From Fonsecaea monophora (taxonomy: Eukaryota > Ascomycota > Eurotiomycetes > Chaetothyriales > Herpotrichiellaceae): a stretch of DNA of 64,000 nucleotides. Positions 45,319 through 57,137 of this stretch are shown here, in pieces. A program made the position numbers and the translations under genes. The stretch spans positions 62,001 to 126,000 of the forward strand of contig NW_019173990.1 in the NCBI RefSeq assembly GCF_001642475.1, given 5' to 3'. How positions within the stretch are numbered: position 1 is the first letter of the stretch; every line of letters starts with the position of its first letter. The notes beneath the pieces are model-generated. The model worked only from the letters and a program-made list of their open reading frames with translations. It was not told the origin of the DNA and made no database searches.

Positions 45319-47877
45319 ATTGACTGTCCCAGCTCTTGCCTGGTTGCTGGATCACACTTCTACTGAGTCTTGTGGAGCCTCGCGCACTATAGTGGACAGG
45401 CCAGACTTGGGGGAGGAAAGACACAACGCATTGACAGCAGGCGACCAACCTTTTATCTTCCTTTTCCCCCACAAGGACAAATGGGCGGGTGGTCATGAGG
45501 CCCCTGCAAGGGATGCTGGTTCGACCTGGTTCCATTTTTCACCTCGCAGCTCGTGGTCGCACGCGAGCAGGGGACGGTGACTGATCGGCACAGACCCGAC
45601 CTTTGGAGAGATAGGTGGTGTGGTTACACGGCACACGGACTTGAGGATTGCACTTTTGTGGTTGGTGGAATACTGGCGCAGATCCTTGGTGGGGAAAAGA
45701 CCCAGGATCGCAGGCTCGTCTCAACGGGCACGCTGGCCGTCGAAATTGCGGGGGATCTGGAGGAGCAACGAATGAGACGAGGCTGAGAGACGAGGTCTGC
45801 TGCGCTAGAGTGTCAATCACAGATGGGACAGCGTGACATCGGCCGGCCTTCGACCGGCGCAAGTCGGGGATGGATATGAGCATGGGAGGTAGCAAGTAGG
45901 ACGGACGGATGTCACCAACGTATCTGTTTCGGTGTATGTAATCATGACGCTGCCAATGACAATATGACCACTGTTCTCCATTCCGGCTTCTGGATGGCCT
46001 CGACGAGGATAGATCGGGACGCAGACACGAGAGAGGGATGGAAGAGTTCGGATCGTGTTCTTTGCACATTCCATGGGATTACTCTTTTGGGTGTTTGTGA
46101 GGGTTCCGAATGATACTCTGTGGCATTTCTGAGTGCAACATCTCTTCTGATGTCTTTTCGTGGAATGTCGGAGGGATCTCATGTGCTTCAGACAAAGTGG
46201 TGAGCTGACTTCAGGGTGCAACTTGGCATACGTTGGTGGCGGATTCAACGGGCGACGAGTGTCATAGCCAAGCCGTGTAGCACAGCTGGTCAAGGCCCTT
46301 GTTGTTGGGGGCGTTTTGCTTGGGGTTGCTTAGAGTTGCTTGGACAATTAGGCAGGTCTAGGCAGGTCTGGGCATTAGGTGGGGGAACCTCCTCCATAGG
46401 TACGGAGTAGGCATAAACTACCACCTATAAGCTTGCCTCACCTCCCCCCTTTGCCCCTACGAGTACCAACCAGGTAAACCCTCCCGCCCCCAGATGCCAG
46501 AAAATGCCCCGACAGGCTCCGCATTGAACCATTCCGTCTATCCAGATCCGTCCTCCTCGCTCTCACTTTTACCCGATCATCTCAACCTCTATCTGACCAC
46601 TTTGTAAACTCGAGCCCACCATTTCGTTCATAGTCCAAACACCGACACATTTCCTGTAAACAGGTGCTCCCTCTCATGATACTCCTCCCCTCGCTTACCG
46701 CCGTCGCCACCATCTGCCTTCTGTTGCCCCCGCTATCGCTTCTTCCTCTCGGCAGACAAATCCACTTTCTCCAGCTGATCCAACCCTCGACCTTCGCGGC
46801 AACGTCAAACTTGGTTCCGGATCTTTTCTCGCAGGCTGCTCATGCTCTCCAGGCTCTTATGGATTTCCTCAGCCAGCATTCTCGCCAAAAAATGGAGTTT
46901 GCTCGGCGTTGAGCCTCGATAGGTGCGCACAGCTGGATGTGAAAAAAGCTCTCGTTTGCCGCATCAGCCACTCATAGGTGAGTACTGCGGTTCCGATATA
47001 CTCCCTCTCCTCGACATTGTAGGCGCATACCGCCAGTCTAGTCACCAGAAGCTCAGTGTCGGCCTTGACCAAAGTGCCTCCTCGAGTCGACCATCTTGTT
47101 CCACTATCCAACAGATGTTGATGAGGTACATCTGGAGACAATCACGATTCTTGTGCGGCCAGCAAACAGCTTTGTCTAAGTCGAGCTTGACGCGGATTCG
47201 AAAATGATGGTGTTACTATTTTTGGTGTCGAAGGTTCTGCAGAGCCACTGTCTGAGAAATTGAGAATCTATGGTTCTTCGCATGAACAACAGGATCCTCT
47301 CTCCTTGGCGTATAGAGGCTGCCACACAACCAGACAAACAAGCTCTCCTTGTCTTTGATGTGTGCGGAAATCCCCCTGTCCTGACGAACAAACTTCTATA
47401 CGTCCTTCGGTTTGGGTGGAGTAGAGATAGGCTTTTCTTGTGAGCGTGAGGAACAGGACAGGTGCTGCCACAAGGGCTCGACGTGACAAGACGACACGAT
47501 GCTGTCGATGGCTGTTCCACAGGTTATTCGCGGATCCATTCTTGGATCCTGCGGAAATGGCTGGCTCACCAACAGAACATCAGCCTTGACATTGGCTTGG
47601 GGAGAAGCGTGACTCTGCTGAAGTATTCTGTAAGAGAAATCTTATGGATGGGCGATCTCTCGAAGAAAAAGCAGGGCTCCTCGAGCAAAGGACCGTTATA
47701 TGGTAAGTCGCTCGCTGTTTCTTCTGTTCTGCGCATTTCTTTCCCTCCAGTCTCTCGTTGATCATATCCCCCCCCGTGCTTTCTTGACCCGATCCTCGAC
47801 CCGATCCTCAAGTCTCATATGTAAAACGGCAGCAACCGCGCCCGGCACTCAGACACTTCATTTTATTCCAACCAGTC
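45319..47877. other. Long intergenic region, JEN promoter side
   Basis: No gene is firmly supported in 2.6 kb. CreA-type SYGGRG words occur upstream of the permease (listed separately). Near 46330-46370 short repeats of GGCAGGTCT and TTGCTTGG occur. A 78-codon frame from ATG 46676, with a hydrophobic N-terminus after a pyrimidine-rich leader, could be a small gene but has no recognised relative. Confidence 0.4.
45467..46384. promoter_or_regulatory. CreA/Mig1-type sites upstream of the JEN permease
   Basis: CreA consensus words (SYGGRG) lie at 45467-45472 (CCCCAC on this strand), 45689-45694 (GTGGGG), 45748-45753 (GCGGGG) and 46379-46384 (GTGGGG). They lie 150-1070 bp upstream of the permease start. 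JEN genes are glucose-repressed in other fungi. The motif is short and common, so use of these sites is inferred. Confidence 0.35.
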
Positions 47878-48730
47878 ATGGCTTCCTCTTCTTCATCAGC
47901 GTCCTCTCCCATCCCACAGATTTGGCGAAGCATCTCCTCATCAGGAAACCTCCGGCGCAAACGAGGTACTGCCTCTTGTACGGTCACAGGCACCAGCACC
48001 AGCACCAACACCAACACCAACACCAATACATTGTCAAACGCTGTTGGAGAGGACGCCGCCGCCGCAGCCGCCTTCAATAGAAACAGAAACGGGATCATGG
48101 GACCTTCTCCTATCCCGTTGGCCGTCCTGGGTGGCTCCCCCATCAACGGGCGAATATCCCGATTCAGCGAGGACCTCAGGGAAGACGCGGCCGGCCCCAA
48201 CAGCAGCAGCGGCGGCGGCAGCAGCAGCAGCAGAAGTAGACCCGGGATCACTATCGTCGAGAACCCGGCCCCAAGACCAACTGAGCGACAACCTCCCTCG
48301 CGGGCACCGAGCCCATATATCGCCAGGCCGCCGATTGCCATGGGCGGCACGTCGGAGGAGGCAGAAGACGCTGGCAGTTGGAGCACGCCGGACCAGGACC
48401 AGGATCAGGAGTGGGAACAGGCACGTTTAGACACCTCCCAGGGCGGGAGCGGGTGGGCAAAGGTGTTTGACGGCCTCCGGCGCGAATGCGAGCGGGCGTT
48501 GGCAGGCCTGTTTGACCGGCTTCGACCGGCTCAACGAGCTCGCCGTCGATTTCTTGGTCGCCGCGTGGACCGCTGTGGACTACGGCTGCACCACCAACAA
48601 CACGACCCCTAGATATGAGGACGCCCGGGAGGAAACGCCTCATGATGATGATGGCGCTGGTGCTGGTGGAGATGGGTACTCCGGAGCCCGCCCGTCACAT
48701 CGTCACAGGTCATGGGGGCAGCTGGGTTGA
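47878..48730 (+). CDS. Low-complexity hypothetical protein, frame shifted by a 10-bp duplication
   Basis: The frame from ATG 47878 runs to a stop at 48612 (244 codons). It encodes a Ser-, Asn/Thr-, Ala- and Gly-rich protein: TSTSTNTNTNTNT comes from hexanucleotide repeats near 47990-48030, and there is an SSSGGGSSSS tract. The tail after VFDGLRRECERALAGLFDRL turns into Arg/His-rich sequence. At 48514-48531 the word GACCGGCT is repeated 10 bp apart. Without one 10-bp copy the frame would continue to 48730 as NELAVDFLVAAWTAVDYGCT, with strongly GC-biased third positions, ending at TGA. This suggests the duplication shifted the frame, or is a sequence error. No domain is recognised; the function is unknown. 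Confidence 0.5.
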
Positions 48731-50502
48731 AAAAGGCCAAAAAGCGTCTTCGCCTTCGGAGGTCATCCCGCGCGGTGGTCAAGGCGTACACCTGGCCTAC
48801 ATAGGTGTGTCCGGCTGTGTCTGTGCCTTGGAGAGGGTGTCTCTGGGGGTAGTTCCATCGACCCGAATGTGGTCTTGTGTTTGTGAAGCGCGTGGCTGAG
48901 CAAGCGAGCCAGCGATCGAGGGTAATCTCTTGTTTTGTGTACATGTACTCGATACTCGGTACATATCTGTACAGTCGTTCCATATGAACTTTCTTTCCCG
49001 GCTGGTAGAGCTCATCTTTGTGTGCAGTTGTATATATTTTCGCCGTACTCGCGATTATGCCCCAGCCCTCTTAAGCCAGGAAGAGCCCAACGAGACAGAG
49101 GCCAACGATGGCGTTGGGGACTCCGGGGTCACCGCCGGTTCATTTGAGACGCCTGCAGCGGACATGGTCGAGACGGCCGCCACCCGTTCATAATCGCGTT
49201 GGGGATTCCGGGGTCACCGCCGGTTCAATTGAGAAGCCTACAGCGAACGTGGTCGAGGCCGGCGGCCTCGAGGGGATCAGGGACACCTTTCGCGGATGTT
49301 TCAGCTACTTTCCTTGGTAGTGCACCCTCATGTTTGAGTCAGTGGCTGTGGTAAGGACCAAGGACGGTATACTCGGTACTTCCAAGGGAATAGGGAGTGG
49401 CATCGAACGTGGACAAGTACAGGGCATTGGCATACATGGGTAAATGGTGCTGTCTGTTGTACAAAATAAATCTCTCTGAATCTGAATCTTGAGTTCGAGT
49501 CTGAGTCTGTCCGTTTAGCCGTTCAGCTGTTCCGAATTTTTTGCGTTTCACTGTCCCAAATTTTCGCAACTCTCGAGGTTCTATCCAGCCAGAGATTATT
49601 CATCCCATTCTCCTGTCCTACTCCTCTACCCCCCTTCATGCCCGGCCCGGCCTGACCTGACCTCTGTCGATACTGGTTTTGAACGAATTACCCGGCACGT
49701 TTCGGAAAGGCGGGCCAGGGAGAATTCCTCCTTCTTTCTTTCAAGATCTGTCCCATCCATTCTCTCTGTGAGCAGTCAGTGCCCTTTCCTTAACCATTGC
49801 TCCATTGCCGATGACCAAAGCCCGTTGAACTCGTTCGTTCGCTCGTGTACAAGTACATAGGTGGGAATGTGTTCTTTAACATCAAACTCCACCTGCATTG
49901 TATGTGCACAGTTGTCGAAAGAGACGAAAGAGAGGCTGTAGACTGATCCGCGGGGGTATGGAGCGAGAGCTCTGACGAAGCCGTCCGCGGATCATGTGGA
50001 TGCCTTGATAGTGCGTTTGGTCTTGCGTTCCCTCTAGACTTTATCTGGTCTGGGTCTCAAGCGTTTCGGTCTGTCCTGGCCTGGTTGTGCTGTGCTGTGC
50101 TGTGCCTTGCCCTCCTCGTTCGTCATGTCTTCTCACATGTGTAGGATTACAAGTAGTCCGGTCGCCTCGTTCTCGGCCCCTTCTTCTTGACCCTGCACTC
50201 TCCATTGATGTCATTCTTTGGCTCAGAGATATTGCGCGATATCTTTGTTGGAGCAATGCTCCCATTTGCTATGCGTTCAAACTTCAGAGAGTGGCGTGCG
50301 CAAAGCTGAAGTGTTCCGCTCCCCCAAAGGAACATTTCCCGATAAAAGAAGGGGTAAAGTCGTCGAGGATTACACCACAACCCCAGCGATCTCGCTCTTT
50401 CTTCCCTGCCAGGAATGGGACCCCTCAACCCGGATTGGACTGTCGCATGGAACGAAATCCAAAAGTGAGTCTCCGGGACGAATCGCAGTCGAATGGGTGA
50501 AT
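48731..50502. other. Intergenic region between hypothetical gene and CTP1
   Basis: No gene is recognised in 1.8 kb. It contains the 85-bp tandem duplication at 49111-49275. A frame crossing the first copy (ending 49193) has some coding look (RRTRDYAPALLSQEEPNETE) but no support otherwise. Confidence 0.35.
49111..49275. repeat. Diverged 85-bp tandem duplication, two copies
   Basis: A copy starting GCGTTGGGGA at 49111 and another starting GCGTTGGGGA at 49196 share CCGGGGTCACCGCCGGTTCA and then GAGAMGCCT. They are 85 bp apart and only lightly diverged. The period is not a multiple of three, so any frame through the first copy is shifted in the second. Confidence 0.7.
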
Positions 50503-51643
50503 TCATTCTTTGGCGGTCGTAGGTGCGAGCCGGGTCTTTTCCAAAGCCGGCTGAATCAACGCAGCAATCCACTCATACGTGGTGAAGAGGATGCCGCCAG
50601 CCAACACGGTCCTCCCCAGCCGCATGGTGCTGCCCCTCCAGAGGCCACGGAAGCCGTAGTCGGCAATGACGCCGTTCCAGGCCTCCAGCACCCCCTCGCC
50701 CCGGACGGACTGGGCGCGGGTCTTGAGCGTGTCGAATGGCTGTGTGGCGAAGACGACGATCGTGCCGGCCACGGCGCCGTTGGCAAACGTGGTGGCGGTG
50801 GTCTGGGGGATGTTGCGCAGCCGCTCAAAGTCCTTGAGGATGTTGTACGTGCCCAGCCGCACGGCCGTGGTACTGGCCTGCTTCAGCGTCGTCGTGACGT
50901 AGCCGCGATACAGGGCCCTGAGGACGCCGTGTTCCTTGATGAGCGTCGCCGTGGCGTGGACGGGGCCACGAAACTTGCGCTCCGAGCGCGCGTCGTCGAT
51001 CAGCGCCGTCTTGATCCTCTCCGTCGGCGTCACGGCAAAGGTGCTCGCGACGACCCCGGCGCTGATCCCGGCCATCAGGTTCCTCAGCGGTGACAGCGTG
51101 CCGGTCTCCGGGTCCTTGAACTGTGCCTTGATAGTGTCGAACGAGATGAACCGGATCGCATCCTTGGCCACCGTCCCCGCCACGAGGGTCGAGCACCCTT
51201 TGTACAGCGAGCGCGGGCCCTCCTGCTCAATGACATGTTTGATAACGACGAACGGGTTTCGAGTCGGCGTCTGTTCGTGCAGCTGCACGCGCGTCTTTGC
51301 GAATTCGAATGCTGTATGTTTTTGCGCAACGTCAGACCTTTTTCCTCATTGTAACTTGCCCTGGTCCTTCGACCTTTTGAGTCTACCACTCCTCTACATC
51401 CCCCAGGGAGCAGAGAAATTGTCCTTTCCCCTTGTTCGAAACCGCAAACGCGAGAGAAAAACTTACGATAAGTGATTGTCGCTTCAACTCCACCCGCCGT
51501 ACCTCCTGCAATCAATGAAACGAGCGGAGATTTGTTCGACCCCTACATGCCCAGTACAGAACGACAACACTTGACAGTTAGAGAGTGCGCTTCGAAGGGT
51601 CCAGAACGAGGAATCCGAGAACACGTACATCGTCGGCCACCAT
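50503..51643 (-). CDS. ctp1: Mitochondrial tricarboxylate (citrate) carrier CTP1, 299 aa, 4-way conserved, 3 exons
   Basis: Exons are 51629-51643 (five codons, MVADD), 51467-51542 and 50503-51311, with introns of 86 and 155 bp. The three mitochondrial-carrier repeats carry the PxD/ExxK/R signature: PFEFAKTR (formed across the second splice), PTERIKTAL and PFDTLKTR. Citrate-carrier features include SPLVSLIAGGTAGGVEATIT and GLWRGSTMRLGRTVLAGGI. The length is that of yeast Ctp1. The protein exchanges citrate for malate or other tricarboxylates across the inner membrane, supplying cytosolic acetyl-CoA. The tiny first exon is supported by a strong donor, GTACGT, and by an in-frame stop just upstream of the second exon. 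Confidence 0.9.
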
Positions 51644-52543
51644 TTTGCTTGGTAACTTTTTTGCTGGTAACAAGAATCTAAATATTCCGCAGAACCAAGA
51701 AGGAAATCTCCAAGAGAAAGTCCACAACCGGAAAAGACACTATTATGATGGCAAGGACACCAGACAGTCTATATGTCGCAAGAGGAAAAAAAGAGCGTGC
51801 ACGTCAGGATACGATGTGATGTATAGATCCTTTCCTTTGCGTCGGAAGATTTTTCCAAGTAATATCAAATAAGTAAAAATGAAAGGGGGGAAATACAAGA
51901 TCCGGTGTCGGTTGAATCGCCGTGTGTCGCTTGCCAGCCTCGGGTCTTTTCGGCTGAAGTTCGCTCGATGCAGAGACGTGGCGCGTGTTTATCGCGTTTT
52001 CACAGCCTTGCGCTCCAAAAGGAAATAAACTCAGCCTCGCCAATTACCAACACAACGACAGGAAGCATACTCGGTCGGTACCTTGTTCTACAAACAATAA
52101 ATAAATCCATTGTCATGCAAAAAAGAAAAAAAACCAGCTCGGTACACCCTTCCGGGTATCGCATCTCTTGTTGATAACACATTCGACGAATGCCGATCCC
52201 CTGAGTCCTCTGTCTTTCCTTTCTTTTCCTGTAAAGGGCAAGCCGGCCCCTCCAGACTGATTTATGTAGTACATGCACCACATTGGGAACGAGAACGCCA
52301 TGCCCAGAACCCCCATGATCCCTCACAGCTGATAAGCCCAATGCATTCTTCGCCCAGAGGCTCCAGGTTATCCCCCGGCCACGGACATCCACGGTCATGG
52401 CATAAGCTGTGGTTTGCACCACCCTCAACCTTCTGGTAAAGGGAGAAAAAAAAACCTGAAAATCATTGGCCCGTATTTGTGCAGAACATATCCCTCGCGT
52501 CATACCCAGACATTGCTGCACACCGCTCTTCAGATCCTTTCCT
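51644..52543. other. Intergenic, CTP1 promoter
   Basis: No gene is seen in 900 bases. The left part is the CTP1 promoter; the right part is the 3' flank of the SWIRM/SANT gene. Confidence 0.45.
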
Positions 52544-54814
52544 TTAGAGCTCCATCGTCCTTGTGTCAGCTGAATCCGTAGGAAAACTGAGAACACCTTC
52601 AGCTCTGTCGCCTTCTGCTTGGAAGCCAAATTTCTGGCCTGAGTTAGTGCTGACCGCTTCTTGCATCATGCGCATCCCCTCTTGAGGATCCTTCAGGCTG
52701 GCTTGACGGAACGTGTTCTCCATCTCCTTCATTCTCTTCTTGAACGACAGTCGATCCAGGAAGAGTTGTTGTCTGCCCTTTTCAAGGTCGCGGCGTTCGG
52801 CTTGTACAATTTCTTCCATCTCCGCGAATTGTGCCATTTTCAGCTCAAACTTTTGGAGTGTCAGGTTAACGGCTGCCGATACCATTCTCGTGATCTCTCT
52901 CTCCTCGTGGGAGGCGAGACCGCTGGCACGTGCAGCTGTTGTGGCCAGTGCTGTGGTGGCGATGTCGTTGATGACTTTCGATGACCCATTGACTTCAGTA
53001 CCTGGCTGTTCGATCGATGGGGCAGACTCGTCGACTTCCATCTGGTCTTCTGATTTTACTTGCCCCTTATCCGCGTCTCCCGATGTGGTTTGCTCGGTTC
53101 CTCCCATGCCCTTTTCGAGTTGTGCCCGCAGTTGCTTCTGCATGACCGCAATAGAACGGTTCGAGGCCGCGGCAACCACGTCAGGGTCCGCCATTTGAGC
53201 AAGGAAACTGACTACCGACATCACAGGATTGTCCAGTTCGCTAATGGCGGTCCTTCCTGTCAACGCCTTCAGAGCAGACGAACCGTTCAATGGTCCCTCT
53301 TCGAGGTACTGATCCTGAATGTCGAGTTGCAAGAACTTGAGTACACACTCTTCCCTAGTTCGTGTACCAACATGCTTGGAAATCTCGTTCCAGTCATTGT
53401 CGAAATTCTCCAGACCTTCCAAGAGCAATAGAGTTTCTGAGTCGGTCCAAGCGGCACTTTTGTCGGGGATATGTGAATACGCTGGTTCTTCCATCTTGAC
53501 AAAGTCGGACGAGCGATGGTTCGCCGGCATCCGAGACTGGAAATAGCAGTTCGGGCAGAGGTCGTACTTAAGCTCGTTGGAGTTCGTGGCGCCTGAAACG
53601 GGATCTGACTTGGCATAGTGAAAGCGACATCGCGTACAATCGATCCCGCACGAAAAGCAGTTGAAGCTTTTGATGGGCTCTCTGGCAGCTGCATCCATGG
53701 CCTTGGTTGCAGCGGCACCTGAACTGGAGCCGTTCGCAGTCGCCCCTTCGCCGTTTGTTTGCTTTTCAGGCTCTTCGGACTTTTTGACTTCCTTTCCTTT
53801 ATCGTCGTAGACATTCCGTCTGAGTTCAAGGTTCAAATCTGCCTTGGTAGCAGGAGTTGCTGAAGCTGCCCGATCAGTTGCAGGGTGTGGCTTTCCCGGG
53901 GTGGTGAAAGTATTTTGAGCTGGCTGGAATGGTTGCAAGCCTCGAGGCGTGTCTGCAGTGACTCTGAAATGGCCTGTGAATGGAGGGCCAATATTAGCCG
54001 GGCGAGTTTGTGGATCGACCTGCCACAGTCAGTATTTCATCAATCAATGTATTATGGGAGACTTTACCTGGTAGTTAATAAGACCCCATTGCTCTAGGAA
54101 AGCATGTACTCGCATGATCGCGCAGACATCTCCGGCCAAATTTCTTCGACACGCAGTTACTGTAAGATACTCAATAGGGTTCAAGCGGTAGGTGTTGATC
54201 ATGAAATCGCGGTAGTCCTTGTACACAGCAGGTGTTTTGCTGCGGTTTCGGCTGTTGAAGAACTCGGGAAGCGACTTTTTCTCCAAGGCGTGAATCGTGT
54301 GCATGTCAAACCATGTGCTATAACTGGGGAGGATGATTTGATGTGTTTGCGCAACGAGGTGAGAATTCGCTGCGGCTTCGAGGCTGGATTTCGCCTGTGC
54401 TGCCTGACCGTCTGTGGCTTGTGTCGCGGCTGGAGTATCTTGAGAGTCCTCGGCGCCATCCTTTTCAGCATCAACGTCCTCGACTTTCGCATCTTCTTCC
54501 ACGCCGCCCATCTCGGCATCCTCCTGCTCGCCGTCAGGATCATCTTGAGCCGGCGGTGCATTGGGGGCATCTAGAGGATTAGCCGACGTGGTACCATTGG
54601 AATCGGCTGATGGTTGAGCATCTGCAGAGTCTCGTCAGAATTGTTTCCCAGCCAAACGGTACTTGCAAATGCACAGGGGAAACGGCAGGGTGATGCGCGT
54701 ACCTGGTGATTGTGTCTCTGCATCTGCGGCAGCGACTTCGACATCATTTGCGCCAAGGTCGACAGCGTCTGAAGACTCATGCTTCAACTCGGCGGGCTGT
54801 TGTGAATCGGCCAT
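52544..54814 (-). CDS. rsc8: SWI3/RSC8-type chromatin-remodelling subunit (SWIRM-ZZ-SANT), 713 aa, 3 exons
   Basis: Exons are 54703-54814, 54068-54621 and 52544-54019, with introns of 81 and 48 bp. An acidic N-terminus leads into a SWIRM domain at about residues 134-222 (IILPSYSTWFDMHTIHALEK, then RDFMINTYRLNPIEYLTVTA and LEQWGLINYQ). A ZZ-type zinc finger follows near 342-385 (FNCFSCGIDCTRCRFHY, YDLCPNCYF). The SANT domain is near 411-455 (AAWTDSETLLLLEGLENFDN, then DWNEISKHVGTRTREECV). A Leu/Glu-rich coiled coil near 615-650 should mediate dimerisation. This order is that of Swi3/Rsc8, core subunits of SWI/SNF and RSC. The Rsc8/Ssr2 branch is more likely, given the size, but not certain. 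Confidence 0.9.
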
Positions 54815-55780
54815 TGTGGTATCATGAAACTGATGAGATAATTAATCCACCACCTGAGCCCTCCCAGTCCTCCAGGGCTTTGCGCGAACTTCCCGGTATG
54901 TGCCAAAAGGTGTACGGAGTCTATCTCAACCACTTCAAGCGCCTGGGACTCTAAGGTGGGCTGAGCACATCACTCCGGGGGGTGCGTTTTGATGTTTTTG
55001 GCTGGAAATTGAAACCCTGTCGCGAACTGCGCCGCGAACAACACGACCATCCAAGTTTGCGGCGAACGAACTGCGGTCCACTGCCAAGCTAGTAGATCAC
55101 GTGTTTAAATGGTAAATAGTTAATCCGGGCCGATTCCTACGATATGTGACTCGTCTTCGCGCAAGATTGAAATAAATTTCACGAGGGAGAAATGCAGAAG
55201 CGCATGGCTGCTGGTGTTGTAGTGTTATGAATTTCTCAATCAAGAGATTGGCTGACTTTCTCCAATGCGTCCGGAAGGCGGTGTTGTGAAAATTCCTACA
55301 CTTCAAGGGCACAAATACGAGAGGCACTTTCAATCATTTCCATCGTTTCTATCATCTCCAATGTCCCTATGATTACAAACAACGCCGAGAGCAAGCTACT
55401 TGGCTTGATCAAGATATGGATCTTGAGGACAGCTCGATAGGATCTCCTTCGACAATACCGAACGAAAGGTGTTCCCAATGATATCGATTCCAACAGGCGA
55501 GGCGACGAAGGTAACGGACCGGCATCCCCATCAAATTACTCTGCGCTTATCTCAGTCGTGATATTGGACCTCTTACCGATTTATATTAGCCCTCCAATAT
55601 TCCGCCGAGGTAGTAAAACCACAAATGCCCACTGCCGGAGACATGTGGACATGGGCCCCGTATAGGACACTGAGGTCTGCTTGTTCCAATGGACACGCCA
55701 TCTACTCCTGTTAGAAGCGCTCCATTACTCCTCGACTAGAAATCTTGACCTCTTTTCGTTTCTTGGGGTGGTACTCCCTC
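54815..55780. other. Intergenic, SWIRM/SANT gene promoter
   Basis: No gene is recognised in 966 bases. Short frames on the minus strand at 55097-55493 have no resemblance to known proteins. Confidence 0.45.
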
Positions 55781-56737
55781 TCAGGAAAGACCCTTAAATT
55801 TGACCGTCTTGTGGCAGCTCTCGCCGTCCTCGTGTTCATGATATCGACACCCGTTACCCTCTGTTGGATCGTCAAACAATAGCCCACCACTTCCCTCCTT
55901 GATTGCATTGATGACGTCGACGGCAAAGTCAGGGCTGATGGCAAAGCACTCCCTGTAACTGGTTGCATCTTTCTCCGAACTGGGGTCCATGATCTGTCTC
56001 GCAGCGATCTTGCTCACGAGTTTGCGGAATGGAGAATCTGGAGGGGTTTTCTCATAGATGGGCTTCATCTCTTCCGGACCGGGGACGAGTCCTGCTTCGT
56101 GACATCCTCGCCGGAATTGGTCGATGGCTTGGTTTTTGAGTTCTTGCAGCCCTATCGTGTCGCAGAGGAGATAAAGTTTCTGGCATGTGAATGCATAGTC
56201 CCACTTGACGTCTTTGGGCATCCAAGAGACATCATCAATCTTGCCCTGGTACAGCCATTTCACAAGCAGTTCAAATGCGTTGGGGTCCTCGTCTCGGAGC
56301 TCGAGTTTGCCGTCATTGATGCGCTTGTGCTCACCGTTGACTATGAAGGACTCGTCAAAGAAGCGCGCATGATGAACCAGAAGATTTTGGTGTAGAGACC
56401 AACGGCGGCGCTCAGGCCCGACGAAGACGTCCAGCAATGGGCCGGATAACAACCTTTTTCTCGCACGCATAGGTCAGCGCAATCTTATCACTCAGAGTTA
56501 GACCGGTGTCTGATATATCAACGCTTCATCATGGGTTCCCACTTACTCCGCAAACTTCTTCGCGGAGATATCTCCTATGTTCTCTCCAGGCATCTCAGCC
56601 TGCGGCGACCGGTAGCGGTATGTCGAATAAATGCGATCAAGTGTATTCGGCGGCTGGGGGGTCGCATTGGTGCGCAAGGCGGGTTTTATAGGTGTCTCTG
56701 AGACAAATGGATCGAAGCGACCGGAAACATGCCCCAT
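55781..56737 (-). CDS. BTB/POZ-domain protein, about 229-289 aa
   Basis: The secure part runs from 56459 to 55781 and encodes a BTB/POZ fold: LLSGPLLDVFVGPERRRWSL, HARFFDESFIVNGEHK, ELRDEDPNAFELLVKWLYQG and CQKLYLLCDTIGLQELKNQA. Fungal proteins of this type often have no other domain; BTB folds dimerise and can link to Cullin-3 ligases, but no role is known here. A first exon at 56547-56737 (MGHVSGRFDPFVSETPIKPA...), with a strong GTAAGT donor, joins in frame to an acceptor ending GAG at 56460 and gives 289 residues reading SAKKFAEKRLLSGPLLD. If that weak acceptor is not used, translation could start at ATG 56470 for 229 residues. It is divergent from CTF18. Confidence 0.75.
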
Positions 56738-57137
56738 GCGACATTGTTTTAGTTATTAATACTCGATGGAATGTAGCAAAGGGTATTGTAGATATCACGA
56801 CTGCGCTGCACTGCTGAAGAACCCGAGATTTGAGAGGCGAAAAAAACCCGACATGTCTGACAATGGAATTTTCCCCTCTTCACTGCCAAGTCCAGCCCCA
56901 AACACGCCAAAGTTTCGCTTAGAGGCACATCGTCTAAAGGAATTAGCTTGGTCAGGCAAATAATAATGGATGGTGCGTTGTATGACGAAGGCCCTGACCA
57001 CTTCCGGAGTTGAGCTGCAGGGTCCCGCCGCCTCCCGTTACGCGTTGCAGTTGGAGAAGCGCGTCGCGCGTGTGTGAACAACCAGAGTTCACACTGTTAA
57101 CCATTTATTTTGCAACTCGGGTCCAGACCGAAATAAA
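56738..57137. promoter_or_regulatory. Bidirectional promoter, BTB gene / CTF18
   Basis: These 400 bases lie between divergent starts. An MluI cell-cycle box ACGCGT at 57040-57045 lies 93 bp upstream of the CTF18 ATG and is followed by a GCGCGTCGCGCG stretch near 57059-57070. In ascomycetes MCB boxes mark genes expressed at G1/S. Use of the site is inferred. Confidence 0.5.

Noticed and set aside
46676..46912. Possible small secreted protein of 78 residues
   Set aside because: It has a hydrophobic N-terminus and a pyrimidine-rich leader, but no recognised relative and no further support.
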